From CAYOXX01 sp964408025 (GTDB lineage Bacteria; Acidobacteriota; DATKUA01), in assembly GCA_964408025.1 (NCBI GenBank), contig CAYOXX010000043.1:1-23833 (forward strand): DNA of 23,833 nt, in the 5' to 3' direction. Shown here piece after piece: positions 22,205 through 23,833 of this stretch. Made by a program: the position numbers and the translations under genes. The notes beneath the pieces are model-generated. The model was not told the origin of the DNA. It worked only from the letters and a program-made list of their open reading frames with translations, and made no database searches. Each line of letters opens with the position of its first letter. Position 1 is the stretch's first letter.

Positions 22205-22231
22205 TAGACACCGCACCCGCCACCCGGTTCC
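22205..22231 (-). promoter_or_regulatory. ECF-type promoter of the sigma operon (autoregulatory)
   Basis: Minus strand: GGAACC (22226-22231), exactly 16 nt, GTCTA (22205-22209). This matches the RpoE/ECF consensus (GGAAC(T/C), 16-17 nt, GTC or TCTRA), about 85 nt before the sigma start codon. Confidence 0.75.
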
Positions 22232-22347
22232 ACGTAGAAGAATAGTACCTATCATGCAAACACGAGTAGACTACTTGTGATCTCGATTCGGTACTGATGT
22301 AATGATGAGAGGCTAGGTATTGCCTAAGCCCGCATTAAATTTCTATT

Positions 22348-22411
22348 CCAGGAGGGCCGACATTCTTGTCGGCCGTTTGTTAACCGTGGACAGGAATGTC
22401 CACGCTCCTGG
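22348..22411. repeat. Predicted three-way-junction repeat element
   Basis: Three perfect stems nest without gaps. The outer stem is CCAGGAG (22348-22354) with CTCCTGG (22405-22411). Hairpin A is GGCCGACA-TTCT-TGTCGGCC (22355-22374). Hairpin B is CGTGGACA-GGAA-TGTCCACG (22385-22404). The two hairpins are joined by a 10-nt linker GTTTGTTAAC. Either strand can adopt the fold. It may be a REP/BIME-type element or a folded RNA. Confidence 0.75.
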
Positions 22412-22535
22412 TTTGAGTGAAGATCGCCGACAGGAGTGGCTAGGCAGTAAACTCCATATGTTGCTTAATACGGCATCGAAAAGAAGGTAAGACCCGGAAT
22501 ACTGACTTGGAGATATCACGCTTAATATCAGTGGG

Positions 22536-22794
22536 CTAGCCCGCATATTGCACATGGTTTGGCCGGCTCTGGTATTAAGTGATTGATATGTTGATCTTTC
22601 CAGCGCTCTCTCAACGGGACTGTGAGGTTACATATTGTCACCGGCGAGCCGATTCTATCGAAGGTCGCGGCGGGGGCGGTTTTGGACCCGCAGGCGTGGT
22701 TAGCGCCACGTCAAGGGTCCAAAATCGGCCGCAACAAAGAGATTCGGGACAATAAGCCGCCGGACGGCTGAATCTTGTGCAATATGCGGGCTAG
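22536..22794. mobile_element. 259-bp MITE-like element with 19-bp perfect terminal inverted repeats
   Basis: CTAGCCCGCATATTGCACA (22536-22554) is the exact reverse complement of 22776-22794. No transposase is encoded inside. The outer four bases CTAG are self-complementary, so they could be a 4-bp target duplication with 15-bp inverted repeats CCCGCATATTGCACA instead. Inside, TTTTGGACCC (22680-22689) pairs with GGGTCCAAAA (22715-22724), enclosing CGTGG-TTAGCG-CCACG (22695-22710), so the centre forms a long hairpin. The family is not identified. Confidence 0.7.
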
Positions 22795-22857
22795 GGCAAT
22801 TAACGATGCTTCGTTCTCCCCCCCTTTTTACATCCACAAGGCCAAACATCCCTATTA

Positions 22858-23833
22858 TCAGAGCTGGGCGATGACCGTGCCCTCGGCCTCGATGTGGAGC
22901 GTGAAGGGCCCGAAGGCGTCGCGGTTGTAGGGGCGCACGGAGACGTAGTAGGTTCCGGGCTCGAGGTCGCGGGTGGTGATCCTGAAGTTGTAGTCCTGGC
23001 CGCTGTCGTCGTCGGTGGCGATGGCTTGGCAGCGCTCGTCGTAGAGTGTGCCGACGAGGTCGATGTCGCCGGTGGTGTAGATCTGGTAGCGGCCCCCATA
23101 GCTGACCTCGAAGCGGTAGAATAGCTGCCCGGTGCCGTTCAGGATTCCCTCGACCGGGCGTCCGATCTCGACCGCCAGTGCGCCGGCGCAGCCGCCGACT
23201 CCTGCGCTCCCTTCGCCCTCGCCACGGAAGATCAGCAGCACGTATTGGCCGCGCTGGCTGGGGCTGTAGCCCCGCACGGAGACGTAGTAGGTGTCGGGGT
23301 TTAGCCGGCGGCTGATGAGGAAGTTGGTGCGCTGCCCGCCGTCGTCGTTGATGGCTATCGTCGAGCAGTTCGAATCGAGGAGCTCGCCGACGGTGTCGAG
23401 CAGCCCACTGGTGGTGATCGTGTATGCATCCGGCTCGGCTACTTCGAACCTGAAGATCTCGCGGTTGGTTCCGCCGAGCGAGTGGATTGTGGACGATCCC
23501 ACCTCGACCCGGCCGGCGCCGGAGCAGCCGCCGCTCCCGCCGCCCCCGCTATCTACAGCCACCTCTTCGACGACGAGGCTGAACGGTCCGGAGGTGCCCT
23601 CGCTGAAGCCCCAGACGTTGACGTAGTAGGTGCCCGGGAGCAGCGTCCTCTCGATCCTGAAGTTCAGCCGCTCGCCGCCGTCGTCGTCGTCGTCGAGCGG
23701 CCGGCGGTCGGAATCCAGGAGCGCTCCGCGGGTGTCGGTGTTGCTTTCGGTGTAGATCGCGTAGTGGCCGCTGACGGCGATGGAGAAACGGTAGAGTATG
23801 GGTGTCCGGCCCCGGAGGAAGCCGGAGGCCGGC
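22858..23833 (-). CDS. Exported protein with three PPC-like beta-sandwich repeats, N-terminus beyond window
   Basis: The frame is open from the window edge to the stop at 22858-22860; about 324 residues are visible. It consists of three homologous repeats of about 95-115 residues, each with YRF/FRFEV, Y.IYT/TITT, a D(T/L)xG.L.D turn, an Asp/Gly acidic loop (DDDDDGG, INDDGG, ATDDDSG), LNF/TNFLI/YNFRI, then PGTYYVSVR and a final aromatic strand. This is the pattern of bacterial pre-peptidase C-terminal (PPC) domains, which accompany secreted enzymes. Repeats 2 and 3 each carry a GGCxGA cysteine and a second one in DSNCST/DERCQA, likely a disulfide; repeat 1 lacks the second. The acidic loops may bind calcium. 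Any catalytic domain would be upstream, outside the window. Its relation to the sigma operon is unknown. Confidence 0.75.
   Translation of the reverse strand, partial: PASGFLRGRTPILYRFSIAVSGHYAIYTESNTDTRGALLDSDRRPLDDDDDGGERLNFRIERTLLPGTYYVNVWGFSEGTSGPFSLVVEEVAVDSGGGGSGGCSGAGRVEVGSSTIHSLGGTNREIFRFEVAEPDAYTITTSGLLDTVGELLDSNCSTIAINDDGGQRTNFLISRRLNPDTYYVSVRGYSPSQRGQYVLLIFRGEGEGSAGVGGCAGALAVEIGRPVEGILNGTGQLFYRFEVSYGGRYQIYTTGDIDLVGTLYDERCQAIATDDDSGQDYNFRITTRDLEPGTYYVSVRPYNRDAFGPFTLHIEAEGTVIAQL

Larger units (their letters stand above)
22232..22857. other. Gene-free, repeat-dense intergenic region
   Basis: About 626 nt have no credible coding sequence on either strand and lower G+C than the genes. 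They hold an imperfect 19-bp palindrome (22261-22279, CACGAGTAG-A-CTACTTGTG), a bulged hairpin GGCTAGG-TATTG-CCTAAGCC (22311-22330), the three-way-junction repeat (22348-22411), a degraded relative GCCGACAGGAGTGGC (22426-22440), and the 259-bp inverted-repeat element (22536-22794). A promoter of the sigma gene lies at the left edge. Confidence 0.75.

Noticed and set aside
22120..22857. tRNA or CRISPR array in the long gene-free region
   Set aside because: I found no cloverleaf with a GTTCGAAT-type T-arm and no regularly spaced direct repeats; the repeats present are inverted.

Overview
This is a GC-rich bacterial window, roughly two-thirds G+C by eye in the coding parts. It holds housekeeping genes, a cell-envelope and wall-recycling set, one lower-GC defence insertion, and two repeat-dense intergenic stretches. 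No 16S rRNA or other decisive marker is present, so the phylum cannot be fixed. A diderm (Gram-negative-type) cell is suggested by the AnmK/NagZ wall-recycling pair, a hexapeptide acyltransferase beside ABC exporters, and an RpoE-type ECF sigma factor with a classical GGAACC-N16-GTCTA promoter. The long ValRS with an insert after the KMSKS region, and the receiver protein with an AWEVVPDLAE tail, recall Planctomycetes and deltaproteobacteria/Acidobacteria-like lineages. That is an impression, not a placement.

Left block (1-6062, minus strand). From 6062 downward there is a receiver-domain protein with its own promoter, then valS with its own promoter and a leader of about 120 nt, then rpmE with its own promoter, then a DUF1385/YqhQ-type membrane protein cut by the window edge. 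This is translation plus a regulator. Divergently on the plus strand (6112-8466), pyrH, frr and an NAD-dependent epimerase/reductase form a tight operon behind a TATAAT promoter.

Middle (8467-10634). A lower-GC insertion carries an AbiEi/AbiEii-type (type IV) toxin-antitoxin pair with a 4-nt overlap and a TTGCAT-N16-TATAAT promoter. A small hypothetical gene follows (10635-10952), then a 277-nt intergenic run packed with hairpins.

Envelope block (11230-17987). A left-handed beta-helix acyltransferase precedes two half-size ABC exporters. Their sequence signatures predict a heterodimer with one degenerate ATP site: Walker B Glu is Asp in the first protein, and LSGGQ is FSVGQ in the second. 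Facing them are anmK and nagZ, two steps of peptidoglycan recycling.

Right block (18035-23833, minus strand). An operon encodes an ECF sigma factor (with a predicted self-recognised promoter), a single-pass anti-sigma-like protein with a large exported part, and a secreted VIT-VWA protein, and it ends in a strong intrinsic terminator. Upstream lie about 740 nt with no gene. They contain a predicted three-way-junction repeat and a 259-bp element bounded by 19-bp perfect inverted repeats. The end motif AGCCCGCAT of that element also occurs near the valS promoter and in the toxin-antitoxin insertion. The window closes with the C-terminal three PPC-like repeats of an exported protein.
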